From positions 97,303 to 161,302 of the forward strand of contig NZ_JAHZIA010000039.1 of assembly GCF_019420015.1 (NCBI RefSeq): 64,000 nt of DNA. The letters run 5' to 3'. Shown here in pieces: positions 1 to 9,449 of the stretch. This DNA is from Anaerofustis sp. GTDB taxonomy: Bacteria > Bacillota > Clostridia > Eubacteriales > Anaerofustaceae. Each line of letters begins with the position of its first letter. Positions within the stretch are counted from its first letter, which is position 1. The translations under genes and the position numbers were made by a program. The notes beneath the pieces were generated by a model. The model saw only the letters and a list, made by a program, of their open reading frames with translations, had not been told where the DNA came from and ran no database searches.

Positions 1-185
1 CTCAAAAATATAAAGTAAATTTTTTATACAAAGACTTCAGACCGTATTTTAATGAAGGGCAGGAACAAGCTATAAAGCTAAACCTTTACAGACAAAACTA
101 CTGCGGCTGCATATTCAGCGAAGAAGAACGATTCTCAAAAAAAAGACGACGAGAACTTATAAAAAAACAAAAAGAACTCTTATAA
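1..185 (+). CDS. queH: Epoxyqueuosine reductase QueH, C-terminal fragment (5' end outside window)
   Basis: The frame starting at base 3 is open to a TAA at 183-185 and encodes the last ~60 residues of a protein. It contains FLYKDFRPYF, a QNYCGC motif followed by IFSEEER, and a basic tail. This combination is characteristic of the QueH (former DUF208) family, which carries out the last step of queuosine synthesis in tRNA by reducing epoxyqueuosine; the CxC cysteines belong to its metal-binding set. Only the end is visible, so length and catalytic completeness cannot be judged. The gene converges on kdpE, and its last codons lie inside the shared terminator hairpin. Family call is by recognition of the C-terminal motif. 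Confidence 0.82.
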   Translation, partial: QKYKVNFLYKDFRPYFNEGQEQAIKLNLYRQNYCGCIFSEEERFSKKRRRELIKKQKELL

Positions 186-197
186 AAGAGTTCTTTA
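171..197. terminator. Bidirectional terminator between queH and kdpE
   Basis: Arms AAAGAACTCT and AGAGTTCTTT flank a short loop, with a T-rich tract on both sides. The left arm encodes the end of queH and the right arm abuts the kdpE stop codon at 195-197, so one hairpin can end both convergent transcripts. Confidence 0.75.
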
Positions 198-905
198 TTT
201 ATTTTCTTTCCTCAACATTCTGTACCCGACGCCGATATGTGTTTGTATATATTCCGGATGTTCAGTATCCTTTTCTATTTTTTTCCTAAGAGTAGCCATA
301 TAAACACGAAGTGATGCAACATCACTGTCAAAAGCGCTCCCCCAAATTTCATTTAAAATATATTTATGCGTAAGAACCTTACCTACGTTCCTACTTAAGA
401 TACAAATAAGCTTATATTCATTCGGAGTCAAATGAACCTCTTGTTCTCCTATATATACACATCCGCTCTCATAGTCTATCTTAAGTTCTCCGTTAATAAA
501 AACGGGAGTTTCTTTTCTTGCATTATTTTGATTTTGGTAATCAATTCTTCTAAAAGCAACTCTGAGTCTTGCCAACAATTCATCGACACTGAAAGGCTTT
601 GTCAAATAATCATCCGCCCCGGCATCAAGTGCTTCTATTTTATCCTTATCTTCACTTCTTGCACTGACAACTATTATAGGAACATTTGACCAACCTCTGA
701 CCTTCTTTATAATATCGAGCCCGTCCATATCAGGCAACCCCAAATCCAACAATATGACATCAGGATTTGAACTAATTATATCATCAAGCGCTTGTTTACC
801 GTTTTTCGCTGTATGGAATTTATACTCCTTACTTTTCAATGTTGTCGATATAAGATTTTTTATTGCATTGTCATCTTCTACAACCAATATTAAACGATTA
901 TTCAT
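195..905 (-). CDS. kdpE: KdpE, OmpR-type response regulator of the potassium operon
   Basis: 236-residue two-component regulator. The N-terminal receiver domain (about 1-120) shows the acidic pair VVEDD, the phosphoacceptor in DVILLDLGLPDMDG and the conserved lysine in LTKPF. The C-terminal winged helix (about 135-232) ends in IQTHIGVGYRM, typical of OmpR/PhoB effectors. It is the last gene of the kdp operon and its start overlaps the kdpD stop by 8 bases, so the two are translationally coupled. By analogy with the family, phosphorylation by KdpD under potassium limitation or osmotic stress activates the kdpF promoter, where a tandem repeat is present at 9225-9263. Confidence 0.95.
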   Translation of the reverse strand: MNNRLILVVEDDNAIKNLISTTLKSKEYKFHTAKNGKQALDDIISSNPDVILLDLGLPDMDGLDIIKKVRGWSNVPIIVVSARSEDKDKIEALDAGADDYLTKPFSVDELLARLRVAFRRIDYQNQNNARKETPVFINGELKIDYESGCVYIGEQEVHLTPNEYKLICILSRNVGKVLTHKYILNEIWGSAFDSDVASLRVYMATLRKKIEKDTEHPEYIQTHIGVGYRMLRKENK

Positions 906-3588
906 GTAATACGACCTCCTGTGCTTTTAAAGAAAATGTAAATATTGTTCCTTTTGGATAATTATCATTAACCGTAAGGTCTCCGCCATGTGCTTTTATT
1001 ATTGTTTTGCATAAATACAGTCCCAAACCTAGCCCTCTTCTGCTGTCCTCGGAATTTTTCCCTTCGGTATAAAACATTTTGAACAGATTTTTCTTACCCT
1101 CATCGCTTATTCCGTTTCCGTTATCCATGATACTCGTATAAACATAATTATTCTTCTTTTCTACTTTAATGCAAATATCAGAACCAGAATGAGTATACTT
1201 AATTGCATTATCCACTATATTTATTATTACCTGTATAATAAGGCGTGAATCCATTTTTGCCATAACCAAATCATCTTTTATATCAATACTTATATTATGC
1301 TCCACACTTTTTCTGTTGATATGTTTTAGTGCTTCAGAAATAACCTCCACCAAAAGTTCAGGCTGCATATTTAAATTCATTTTTCCGTCTTCTATTCTTG
1401 TTACCGATAATAAATTTTCGACCAAATTAATCAGCCACATTGAATCGTCATATATATTCTCATAAAGATTATGCTTCGTTTCCTCATTAAGATCCAACTC
1501 TTTCAATAAAACAGAAGCATTCCCGGAAATACTGGTAAGAGGTGTTCTTAAATCATGAGATATGGACCGTAAAAGATTCGCACGTAATTTTTCTTGATTT
1601 GCTTCCATAAGCGCTTTTGCATTTTTTTTCTCAAGATAATTATTTTCCAAAACCACACCGCACTCATTTACGAGAGACATAAGGAGGCTCCTGTCAAACA
1701 TACTAAAGTCTTCATCTTTACTCATCGCAATACCGACAACACCGTAATTACCTTCCTTACCCCTTATTGATAAATAATAACAATTAGAACCACTCAGCGT
1801 ATTTGTGGTAGCACCTGCGTGTTTGTTGTTTTTATATACCCAAAGGGCTACGGCTTGTTCATTTTGAGAAATATATTCGTTTATGTCTTCATCGTCATTA
1901 CTTTTAAATATCAAGGGCTCAAGTAATCTATCATGCATTGATAAATAAATTACAGTGGTTCTATCGATAAATTTTACGATTTGATTCCCCATTTCACGTA
2001 TAATTTCTTCTTTGCTCCTTGCCTGTTGCAATTTCTGATCAGTATCCAAAAGAACCTTGGTTCTGTAACCAAATCTTGCAGACTGTTTTGCCTGTTCCTT
2101 AATTCTGGAAGTCAAGGTACCGGTAATAAAAGCAGCCAAAAACATTATAAGAAATGTAACGGGATACCCTTGTTCATAAGCGTTAAAAGTAAATCTCGGC
2201 ACTGTAAACAAAAAGTTAAAAATCAGAACACTTAAGAGAGAAGAAACTATTGGGTATATCTTTCTTGAAGTAACAAAAGCAGTTCCCAGAACTCCTAAAA
2301 TATAGACGGTAATAATATTGGCTTCACTAAATCCCAAGTTATAAAACAATAAGCCCATTACCGTACATAACCCGAGAATAATCAGCGACTTCAATATATC
2401 GATAAAAGATATATCTATTTTGCTTTTTCCCATTCTCTCTCTTGCTTTTTTTCTCTGATCTGTATCATTATCCGGTATAATATATATATCCAAATTCGGA
2501 TATAAAGCAGACAATTTATTCGTAAATGATGTATTTGAAGAAAAGAAAGAACTCTTTTTTCTACTTCTTCCTATAATTATTTTTGAAACATTCGAAAGCC
2601 TTGCAAATTCCGCTATTTGAAAAGCGACATCATCTCCGTACACAGTGGTTATATTTGCCCCAAGTTGCTCGGCGAGTTTAAAGTTTTCGTTTAATCTCTT
2701 TTCATCTTCATCGCTCATATCTTCCGAATCAGAAGTTTCCACATATAATGCCGTAAATGTTCCTTTAAAAGCATCTGCCATACGGGCAGCAGTTCTTATA
2801 ACTTTTTTATTGCTAGGAGAAGAAGATAAACATATCAATATATGCTCATCTATATAATGTCCGTCTTTTGACGGATCTTTTATTCTTGATGATATTTTAT
2901 TTACCCTGTCTGCACATCTCCTAAGTGCCACTTCTCTTAAAGCTGTCAAATTTTCTACAGTAAAAAAATTATCAAGAGCAGTAATTGCTCTTTCTTCCCT
3001 ATAAATTTTTCCTTTATTTAAACGTTCTATTAAGTCTTCAGGTTCAATATCAACAAGCTCTACTTGATAAGCAAGGTCAAAAATTCTATCCGGGATTCTT
3101 TCTCTTACTTCTACACCTGTAATGGAAGCAACAATATCATTTAAACTTTCTATATGCTGAACATTTACTGTAGTATAAACATTGATTCCCGCATTCAGCA
3201 ACTCTTCTATATCTTGATACCTTTTAATATGTCTACAACCCTTTGCGTTTGTATGAGCAAGTTCGTCTACCAATATTATTTCAGGATGACGCTTTAATGC
3301 TTCATCCAAGTTGAATTCCTTAAGCGTAATTTGATTGTACTGTATTTCCTTAACCGGTATGCTCTCCAGCCCTTCTTTCAAAGCCGAAGTTTCCGGTCTG
3401 GCATGAGGCTCTATATATCCGAGAACAACATCTTTACCGTCTTTTTTTGCTTTATGTGCTGCTTCTAGCATTGCATATGTTTTCCCGACGCCCGCAGCAT
3501 ATCCAAAAAATATCTTTAATTTCCCGATGCTGTTTTCCGGAGTCTCGGTCTTTATTTTTTCTAAAATTTTATCAGGATTTGGTCTCAT
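898..3588 (-). CDS. kdpD: KdpD, potassium/turgor sensor histidine kinase
   Basis: 896-residue sensor kinase. Order of domains: N-terminal KdpD domain with Walker A in GYAAGVGKT and Walker B-like LVDELAHTN (about 20-230), a universal-stress-protein domain (about 250-370), a four-helix DUF4118 membrane region (about 395-490), a GAF-like region, then HisKA with SISHDLRTPLTSI and an HATPase domain with DNGNGIS and GLGLGLYL. The open frame continues upstream to a GTG at 3639, but the ATG at 3588 is preceded by GGGAG at good distance and gives the usual MRPNPDK-like start, so I use it. It is separated from the upstream unknown gene by a strong stem-loop at 3611-3643. Confidence 0.95.
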   Translation of the reverse strand: MRPNPDKILEKIKTETPENSIGKLKIFFGYAAGVGKTYAMLEAAHKAKKDGKDVVLGYIEPHARPETSALKEGLESIPVKEIQYNQITLKEFNLDEALKRHPEIILVDELAHTNAKGCRHIKRYQDIEELLNAGINVYTTVNVQHIESLNDIVASITGVEVRERIPDRIFDLAYQVELVDIEPEDLIERLNKGKIYREERAITALDNFFTVENLTALREVALRRCADRVNKISSRIKDPSKDGHYIDEHILICLSSSPSNKKVIRTAARMADAFKGTFTALYVETSDSEDMSDEDEKRLNENFKLAEQLGANITTVYGDDVAFQIAEFARLSNVSKIIIGRSRKKSSFFSSNTSFTNKLSALYPNLDIYIIPDNDTDQRKKARERMGKSKIDISFIDILKSLIILGLCTVMGLLFYNLGFSEANIITVYILGVLGTAFVTSRKIYPIVSSLLSVLIFNFLFTVPRFTFNAYEQGYPVTFLIMFLAAFITGTLTSRIKEQAKQSARFGYRTKVLLDTDQKLQQARSKEEIIREMGNQIVKFIDRTTVIYLSMHDRLLEPLIFKSNDDEDINEYISQNEQAVALWVYKNNKHAGATTNTLSGSNCYYLSIRGKEGNYGVVGIAMSKDEDFSMFDRSLLMSLVNECGVVLENNYLEKKNAKALMEANQEKLRANLLRSISHDLRTPLTSISGNASVLLKELDLNEETKHNLYENIYDDSMWLINLVENLLSVTRIEDGKMNLNMQPELLVEVISEALKHINRKSVEHNISIDIKDDLVMAKMDSRLIIQVIINIVDNAIKYTHSGSDICIKVEKKNNYVYTSIMDNGNGISDEGKKNLFKMFYTEGKNSEDSRRGLGLGLYLCKTIIKAHGGDLTVNDNYPKGTIFTFSLKAQEVVLHE

Positions 3589-3610
3589 TTTTATCTCCCA
3601 AATAATGTTA

Positions 3611-3643
3611 AATAGTGTTAATATCAATAATATTAACACTATT
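3611..3643 (-). other. Perfect 14-bp stem-loop between the unknown kdp-operon gene and kdpD
   Basis: Arms AATAGTGTTAATAT (3611-3624) and ATATTAACACTATT (3630-3643) enclose a 5-base loop. On the coding (minus) strand it is followed by an A/T-rich but not uniform U tract. It could be a leaky terminator or an mRNA-stabilising hairpin that gives kdpFABC higher expression than kdpDE. Confidence 0.6.
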
Positions 3644-3651
3644 TTTATTTA

Positions 3652-4539
3652 TTAAAAAGTATTTTTTATCGGAAACAATATTTTAAGGAAAAGCTTTTCC
3701 GCACTGTTTTCACTGTTATAATCAAAATATAATCTCTTATTGTTTTTATCTAAAACATTAAAGCTATTGTCATCATATTTTATACTTATATCCATATCGC
3801 TGAGAACCAATCTAAGAGCAAGTTCCCACTCAAATAGTGAATAAAGAGAATCTTTTTGATATTCTCCTAGCGCATAATCAAATTCTAGAGCCGAAATTTT
3901 TTCTTCCAAAAATATCTGCCATAATTTTTTCATCTGATTTATTGTAAGAGCATCGATAAACATTTCACCTTCATAAGGTTCATTAAGTTTCAAATATCTA
4001 AAGTAAGTGTCCTCACCTTCCTCTTCGATCCCTCTAAACGTTAAGTCTTTAAACTTTGCTCTTTCAACTGCCACAAAACTTTTCCTGTAATCCAAGTCAG
4101 AAATAAGCTTATAAAAATTATTAAGCAAGCAAATATCCGATATTTCTATTTTTACACAAATATCGGACATCTCATCAAAATCCTTACCGGAAATATTTTT
4201 CTTAAATAATGATATTTTGCCCTCATCGGTATCATAGACAGATACCAATGAGGCTGATTCATTATCATTTATTGTTCCGTAAATTGATATAGGGTATTTA
4301 TTTGAAATAACACCTAAACTTATACCAAACTCATTAAAGAAGTTTTTCACAACATAACAAGATTTTTCATAATAAATCCAAAGAGAGTTTTCTTTTTCTA
4401 TTTTATATACCTTTGGATTCATCGAAAGGTCATAACTTAACATATATAGGCTTGCGATAAATAAAGACTCTTCACTTACTTCTTTATCGTCAAAATTAAA
4501 CTTAAATTCTTCCTTATAAGCCGTAATCTTATTATGCAT
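3652..4539 (-). CDS. Uncharacterised soluble protein encoded inside the kdp operon
   Basis: 295-residue, strongly acidic protein with no signal peptide and no membrane segment that I can see; many aromatic residues and short alternating hydrophobic stretches suggest a mixed alpha/beta cytoplasmic fold. I recognise no domain. It sits between kdpC and kdpD with short spacers on both sides, so it is almost certainly co-transcribed with the pump. The Clostridium acetobutylicum kdp operon is reported to carry an extra unknown gene (kdpX) in the same place; whether this is an orthologue cannot be settled here. Possible roles are an accessory factor of the pump or of KdpD sensing, which is inference from position only. 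Confidence 0.8.
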   Translation of the reverse strand: MHNKITAYKEEFKFNFDDKEVSEESLFIASLYMLSYDLSMNPKVYKIEKENSLWIYYEKSCYVVKNFFNEFGISLGVISNKYPISIYGTINDNESASLVSVYDTDEGKISLFKKNISGKDFDEMSDICVKIEISDICLLNNFYKLISDLDYRKSFVAVERAKFKDLTFRGIEEEGEDTYFRYLKLNEPYEGEMFIDALTINQMKKLWQIFLEEKISALEFDYALGEYQKDSLYSLFEWELALRLVLSDMDISIKYDDNSFNVLDKNNKRLYFDYNSENSAEKLFLKILFPIKNTF

Positions 4540-4557
4540 AGCTTTATCTCCTTAAAT

Positions 4558-5154
4558 CTATTTTAATATGCCGTCCAACATTAAATTAACTTTCAATACG
4601 TTAACTCTTTCTTCACCGAATATACCTAGGAAACGACCTGTTGTACATTTATCAATAATACTTCTTACTTCATTTTCAGTCATATCATTGTTTTTTGCAA
4701 GTCTTTTTACCTGGTATTCTGCCGCATCGGGTGAAATTTCAGGGTCAAGCCCACTTCCGGAATTAGTTAATAAATCTTCGGGAATTGGAGTATTTCCCAT
4801 TTCTTTATGATTTGCTTTAATCTTATCAACTCTTTCCTGTATTGTCTTTTCAAAATCTTCGCTCGCAGGAGAAAGATTTGAAGGTCCTGAATAAAGAAGA
4901 GTATTTCCGTCTTTATCTTTAAATGTTGTCATATTCAAATTCATTATACGACCCCACATATGATCTTCATCTTCATATTGTTGAGCCATTAATTCGCTTC
5001 CGTATTTTACTCCGTTAACTTCAATAATGCTTCCGTTTGCTTTATTGTGGAATAAAGCCTGACAAACACCTGTCATAAACAAAGTATATATAATACCGCA
5101 AAGCACTGTTGTTATCACAACAAATATAAACGATTTTTTTATTAGACTTTTCAT
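4558..5154 (-). CDS. kdpC: KdpC, subunit of the K+-transporting P-type ATPase
   Basis: 198 residues, the usual KdpC size. One N-terminal membrane helix (about 8-30) is followed by an extracytoplasmic domain with the family pattern YSGPSNLSPAS near residues 88-98 and SGSGLDPEISPDAA near 132-145. KdpC stabilises the KdpA-KdpB complex and is thought to increase its affinity for ATP. It lies 19 bases downstream of kdpB in the same operon. Confidence 0.95.
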   Translation of the reverse strand: MKSLIKKSFIFVVITTVLCGIIYTLFMTGVCQALFHNKANGSIIEVNGVKYGSELMAQQYEDEDHMWGRIMNLNMTTFKDKDGNTLLYSGPSNLSPASEDFEKTIQERVDKIKANHKEMGNTPIPEDLLTNSGSGLDPEISPDAAEYQVKRLAKNNDMTENEVRSIIDKCTTGRFLGIFGEERVNVLKVNLMLDGILK

Positions 5155-5173
5155 GTATTTCTTATTCTCCTTC

Positions 5174-7246
5174 CTATACTAAGCCAAGAGCGACGATTAT
5201 AATATCGATTATTTTAATACATACAAATGGTGCAATAATACCACCAAGTCCGTAAATAAGCAAGTTTCTGCTAAGTAATTTACCTGACGAAACTTCTCTG
5301 TACTTAACACCTTTTAATGCCAAAGGAATTAAGGCTATAATGATAAGTGCATTATATATTATTGCCGAAAATACGGCTGAATTTGCACTATGTAGATTCA
5401 TTATATTAAGAGCCTGAAGTCCGGGATATAATCCTAAGAACAATGCCGGTATTATGGCAAAGTATTTCGCAATATCATTTGCAATACTGAATGTTGTCAA
5501 ACTACCTCTTGTCATAAGAAGTTGTTTACCGATTCTTACTACATCTATAAGTTTTGTAGGAGAAGAATCCAAGTCAACCATATTTCCGGCTTCTTTTGCG
5601 GCTTGTGTACCTGAATTCATAGCTACCGCAACATCCGCCTGTGCAAGGGCAGGAGCATCATTTGTACCGTCCCCAGTCATTGCAACAAGATGTCCTTTCT
5701 TTTGGAAATCTCTTATCATTTCAAGTTTTCCTTCAGGAGTTGCTTCAGCCAAGAAATCGTCAACACCTGCTTCTGCTGCAATTGCTGCTGCAGTAAGAGG
5801 ATTATCACCGGTTATCATAATCGTTTTGATACCCATTTTTCTAAGATCCGCAAATTTTTCTTTAACACCTTGTTTAATAATATCTTTTAAGTATATTACT
5901 CCAAGAACTCTTTCATTTTTAGCTACAACAAGAGGAGTCCCCCCTTGATTAGCTATTCTATTTACGGCTTCTTCCACTTCAATACTAAAACTTCCGCCTT
6001 TTTCCTGTACATATTGTTTGATAGTATCGGCAGCACCTTTTCTGATTTCTACACCGTCCATGTTAACACCGCTCATACGCGTTTTTGCGGTAAATGGAAC
6101 GAATTCCATATTTAATTCCTCAAGGTTTCTTCCCCTAAGTCCAAACTCTTCTTTTGCAAGCACTACTATACTTCTTCCTTCAGGAGTCTCATCTGCAAGA
6201 GATGAAAGCTGAGCGGCATCAGCAAGTTCTTTTATATCTACACCCTCTGCAGGAATAAATTGACTTGCTTTTCTGTTTCCTAGAGTAATCGTACCTGTTT
6301 TATCAAGCATCAATATATCTACATCTCCGGCAGCTTCTATTGCTCTACCGCTCATAGCAAGTACATTCGCACTGTTAAGTCTGCTCATACCTGCAATACC
6401 TATTGCAGAAAGCAAAGCACCTATTGTTGTCGGAGCAAGACAAACCAATAACGCAATAAGAGATGTTATAGATGTAGGATTAGCAACTCCTTGCTGATTT
6501 GCTGAGAATAAAGAATATCCATATAGAGCCAAAGTAACCAATATGAATATAATTGATAGAGCAACCAAGAAAACTTCAAGGGCAATTTCGTTTGGTGTTT
6601 TCTTTCTTGATGCACCTTCAACCATGGCTATCATCTTATCAAGGAAACTTTCTCCTTTTTCGCTTGTTACTTCAACAACAATCCAGTCTGATATTACTGT
6701 TGTACCTCCGGTAACGGCACTTCTGTCCCCACCGCTTTCTCTTATTACAGGAGCGGATTCACCTGTTATGGCACTTTCATCAACAGAAGCGGCACCGTCT
6801 ATTACTTCACCATCAGCAGGGATTTGTTCTCCTGCCTTAACTATTACGATATCACCTTTTTGCAAATTTGCAGAAGATATTTCACTCACTTCTTCTTTTC
6901 TATCAACAGAAGGTATTTTATATGCCTTCACATCTTGTTTTGCAGCTCTTAGAGAATCAGCTTGAGCCTTTCCTCTTCCTTCTGCTATCGCTTCTGCAAA
7001 GTTAGCAAATATTACGGTAAACCAAAGTATTATTGCAATTCCAAAGATATATCCCGATGGGGCATCTTTTATTCCCATCAAAGCTGCAATAAACAATATT
7101 GTTGTCAAAATCGCTGATATGTATACCAAAAACATTACCGGATTTTTAACTTGTGTTTTGGGAGCGAGCTTAACAAAAGAATCTTTTACCGCACGAAGCA
7201 CCATTTTTTTATCTTTTAAAGCACTTGTGTATTCATTACTTTTCAT
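5174..7246 (-). CDS. kdpB: KdpB, catalytic ATPase subunit of the potassium pump
   Basis: 690-residue P-type ATPase. Visible signatures: actuator loop TGES at 161-164, the phosphorylated aspartate in DKTGT (D315), the hinge motif [12 protein letters not shown], and the [12 protein letters not shown] loop that binds Mg2+. Membrane helices flank these domains as in other KdpB proteins. It uses ATP to drive K+ uptake through KdpA. Length and motifs are complete, so an intact enzyme is expected. Position between kdpA and kdpC is the canonical order. Confidence 0.97.
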   Translation of the reverse strand: MKSNEYTSALKDKKMVLRAVKDSFVKLAPKTQVKNPVMFLVYISAILTTILFIAALMGIKDAPSGYIFGIAIILWFTVIFANFAEAIAEGRGKAQADSLRAAKQDVKAYKIPSVDRKEEVSEISSANLQKGDIVIVKAGEQIPADGEVIDGAASVDESAITGESAPVIRESGGDRSAVTGGTTVISDWIVVEVTSEKGESFLDKMIAMVEGASRKKTPNEIALEVFLVALSIIFILVTLALYGYSLFSANQQGVANPTSITSLIALLVCLAPTTIGALLSAIGIAGMSRLNSANVLAMSGRAIEAAGDVDILMLDKTGTITLGNRKASQFIPAEGVDIKELADAAQLSSLADETPEGRSIVVLAKEEFGLRGRNLEELNMEFVPFTAKTRMSGVNMDGVEIRKGAADTIKQYVQEKGGSFSIEVEEAVNRIANQGGTPLVVAKNERVLGVIYLKDIIKQGVKEKFADLRKMGIKTIMITGDNPLTAAAIAAEAGVDDFLAEATPEGKLEMIRDFQKKGHLVAMTGDGTNDAPALAQADVAVAMNSGTQAAKEAGNMVDLDSSPTKLIDVVRIGKQLLMTRGSLTTFSIANDIAKYFAIIPALFLGLYPGLQALNIMNLHSANSAVFSAIIYNALIIIALIPLALKGVKYREVSSGKLLSRNLLIYGLGGIIAPFVCIKIIDIIIVALGLV

Positions 7247-7275
7247 AATTTAATTGTAATCTCCTTCATAACAAA

Positions 7276-9084
7276 CTATACAATCATTTCAAAGAACTCT
7301 GCTATTGGTCCAAGAGATAATGCAGGGAAGAAACTCAATGCTCCGACAATCAATACCATTAATATTAATAGGAATACAAACATTGCATTTGATGTTGAAA
7401 GTGTTCCTGATGTCACAGCAATTTTCTTTTTCTTTGCAAGACTACCTGCTATCGCCAAACATGCAGTCATTTGAACGAAACGTGCAAATAACATTACTAA
7501 TCCTAAATTAACGTTTAATGCAGGTGTATTTGCATTAAAGCCGGCAAATGCAGAACCGTTATTACCGCCACAAGAAGAGAAAGCATATATAACTTCGCTC
7601 AAGCCGTGAGCCCCTGCATTATTTAAGCTATCCGCCGTTTCCGGAAGGATTGTCGCAATGAAGCTTCCTACCAATATTGCAATTGGTGTAGCAAGACATA
7701 CAAGTACAGACATCCTCATTTCAAAAGGCTCTATTTTCTTTCCTAAAAATTCCGGTGTTCTACCAACCATAAGTCCTGCAACAAACACCGTAAGTATTGC
7801 AAAACCTAACATACCGTATAAACCACATCCTACACCACCAAAGATAACTTCTCCAAGTTGCATTTGCAACATTGGAATCATTCCACCGATTGGAGTATAG
7901 CTATCATGCATTGAGTTTACCGAACCGTTTGAAGCTGCGGTTGTAAACGAAGCCCATGTTGCAGACGTAGCAATACCAAATCTGGTTTCCTTCCCTTCCA
8001 TGTTACCCATTTGTCCATCAACAGTAGTACTTACTGCAGGATTATTGGTAAATGCAGGAGTAGAAGAATGTTCACTGTAGGCGGTTATGCCTAAACCTAT
8101 TGCAAGTAATATAAACATTGCCACAAATATAGCAATACCTTGTTTTTTATTTTTAATATCCCTGCCAAATGCAAAACATAATGCAACAGGAATTAACAAT
8201 AACGACAACATTTCCAACATATTAGAGAATGGAGTCGGATTTTCCAACGGATGAGCTGAGTTAACACCGTAATATCCACCACCGTTGGTTCCCAACTGCT
8301 TTATCGCAACTTGACTTGCAGCCATTCCTAACGGAACAACTTGTTTTGTTACAACTTCGGCATCTTTTACTTGCTCACCGTCCACATAAACTTTATTATC
8401 TTGAATTTTTGCATTTTCTATAATTTCGCCTTCAGTAGTTACCGCTACTGGTTCAAGCAGATTAACCTCTTCATGTCCTTTCATTGTTTGTACAACACCT
8501 TGCGATGCAATACCTATTGTTACAACAATTGAAAGAGGTATTAATACATATAAAGTACTTCTTGTTACATCTACAAAGAAGTTACCTATACCTTTGCTTT
8601 TAACTCTCATTAGACCTCTTACCAAAGCATACAAAACTGCCATACCAGTTGCGGCAGATGTAAAGTTTTGAACAGTTAAGCCCAATGCTTGAGCTAAATA
8701 ACTAAGTTGAGATTCACCGCTGTATGCTTGCCAGTTTGTATTGGTTACGAAACTTGCCGCAGTATTAAACGATAAATGCCAACTCATACCTTCTATTCCT
8801 TCCGGATTCAAAGGTAAAAAAGCCTGTGCACATTGGATTACAAATAAAAACAATAATCCAAAAGCGCTGAATGCTAGCGCACTCACAGCATACTTTTTAA
8901 ATCCCATTTCTTCATCTTTATTTATTTTTAGCATTTTATAAATAAAGTTTTCGACAGGAAGCATGATTTTTGTTAAAAAAACTTTTTCACCATTCATGGC
9001 TTTACTTATGTATTTACCTAGCGGAATGGCCAATGCCACCAATATCACTAAATAAAGCACATACTGTAAAATAGAATTACTCAT
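7276..9084 (-). CDS. kdpA: KdpA, potassium-translocating channel-like subunit
   Basis: 602-residue polytopic membrane protein related to Trk/Ktr channels. Selectivity-filter loops are visible, including GTNGGGYYGVNSAHP and SCGGNNGSAFAGF. It is longer than the ~557-residue E. coli protein; much of the excess is an insertion of roughly 35 residues (about 205-250) just before the GTNGGG filter, in a loop expected to face outside, reading like a small beta-hairpin (NKVYVDGEQ). Its ATG overlaps the kdpF stop as ATGA, so the two are translationally coupled. Confidence 0.96.
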   Translation of the reverse strand: MSNSILQYVLYLVILVALAIPLGKYISKAMNGEKVFLTKIMLPVENFIYKMLKINKDEEMGFKKYAVSALAFSAFGLLFLFVIQCAQAFLPLNPEGIEGMSWHLSFNTAASFVTNTNWQAYSGESQLSYLAQALGLTVQNFTSAATGMAVLYALVRGLMRVKSKGIGNFFVDVTRSTLYVLIPLSIVVTIGIASQGVVQTMKGHEEVNLLEPVAVTTEGEIIENAKIQDNKVYVDGEQVKDAEVVTKQVVPLGMAASQVAIKQLGTNGGGYYGVNSAHPLENPTPFSNMLEMLSLLLIPVALCFAFGRDIKNKKQGIAIFVAMFILLAIGLGITAYSEHSSTPAFTNNPAVSTTVDGQMGNMEGKETRFGIATSATWASFTTAASNGSVNSMHDSYTPIGGMIPMLQMQLGEVIFGGVGCGLYGMLGFAILTVFVAGLMVGRTPEFLGKKIEPFEMRMSVLVCLATPIAILVGSFIATILPETADSLNNAGAHGLSEVIYAFSSCGGNNGSAFAGFNANTPALNVNLGLVMLFARFVQMTACLAIAGSLAKKKKIAVTSGTLSTSNAMFVFLLILMVLIVGALSFFPALSLGPIAEFFEMIV

Positions 9085-9170
9085 TCGTCTTTACCTCCTA
9101 ATAGTAAAACAGCATAGTATATAAGCATTGCTACTGCTATTAAACCACTTATTAAAATAAGAAATGTCAT
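9081..9170 (-). CDS. kdpF: KdpF, single-helix stabilising subunit
   Basis: A 29-residue frame starts at an ATG at 9170, behind an AGGAGG ribosome binding site, and stops in a TGA that overlaps the kdpA start. It encodes one membrane helix (ILISGLIAVAMLIYYAVLLL) with a short charged tail, as in KdpF of other bacteria. KdpF acts as a protein-lipid-like stabiliser of the KdpABC complex. Size, position and overlap make the call firm despite the short length. Confidence 0.9.
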   Translation of the reverse strand: MTFLILISGLIAVAMLIYYAVLLLGGKDE

Positions 9171-9224
9171 TTTTTATTCCTCCTTTTACTTAATCAAGTG
9201 TAACACTGCATATATTAAAACGGT

Positions 9225-9263
9225 ATTAAGGAGATATAAAGACACATTAAGATTATATAAAGA
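9225..9263 (-). promoter_or_regulatory. Tandem 18-bp direct repeats upstream of kdpF, probable KdpE operator
   Basis: On the minus strand two copies of TCTTTATAT(N4)TTAAT lie at 9246-9263 and 9225-9242, 21 bp start to start (two helical turns, same face). The TTTATA core resembles the T-rich KdpE site of E. coli. The downstream copy would overlap or touch the -35 position of a weak promoter with an AT-rich -10 near 9210, as expected for an activated promoter. Repeats are directly visible; the factor is inferred. Confidence 0.65.
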
Positions 9264-9323
9264 TTTTTTAATGTACAATTCATCGTAATATGTTTCAGAA
9301 TTTTTTTACTATCATTAGACTAA

Positions 9324-9449
9324 AATAAAAAAATAGAATATGAATTATCCGATCTTGGATATTCAATAAAACCCATAATACAATCTATTTATGATTGGGG
9401 TACTGACTATGAAGAAATTTTAAATAAAAGCAATATTTATAACAAATAA
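9324..9449 (+). pseudogene. Remnant of an HxlR-family transcriptional regulator (C-terminal piece)
   Basis: After an in-frame stop at 9321-9323 the plus strand encodes 41 residues ending at TAA 9447-9449. The stretch EYELSDLGYSIKPII followed by YDWGTDYEEIL matches the C-terminal wing and helix of HxlR winged-helix regulators (pattern: Y x L T x L G x S L x P I, then W). No start codon, ribosome binding site or recognition helix is present upstream, so this is the leftover 3' end of a deleted gene. It runs straight into the carB terminator. Confidence 0.7.

Noticed and set aside
9171..9320. Possible c-di-AMP riboswitch in front of the potassium operon
   Set aside because: The region is short and AT-rich, without the GC-rich paired elements expected of that RNA; the tandem KdpE-like repeats explain regulation better.
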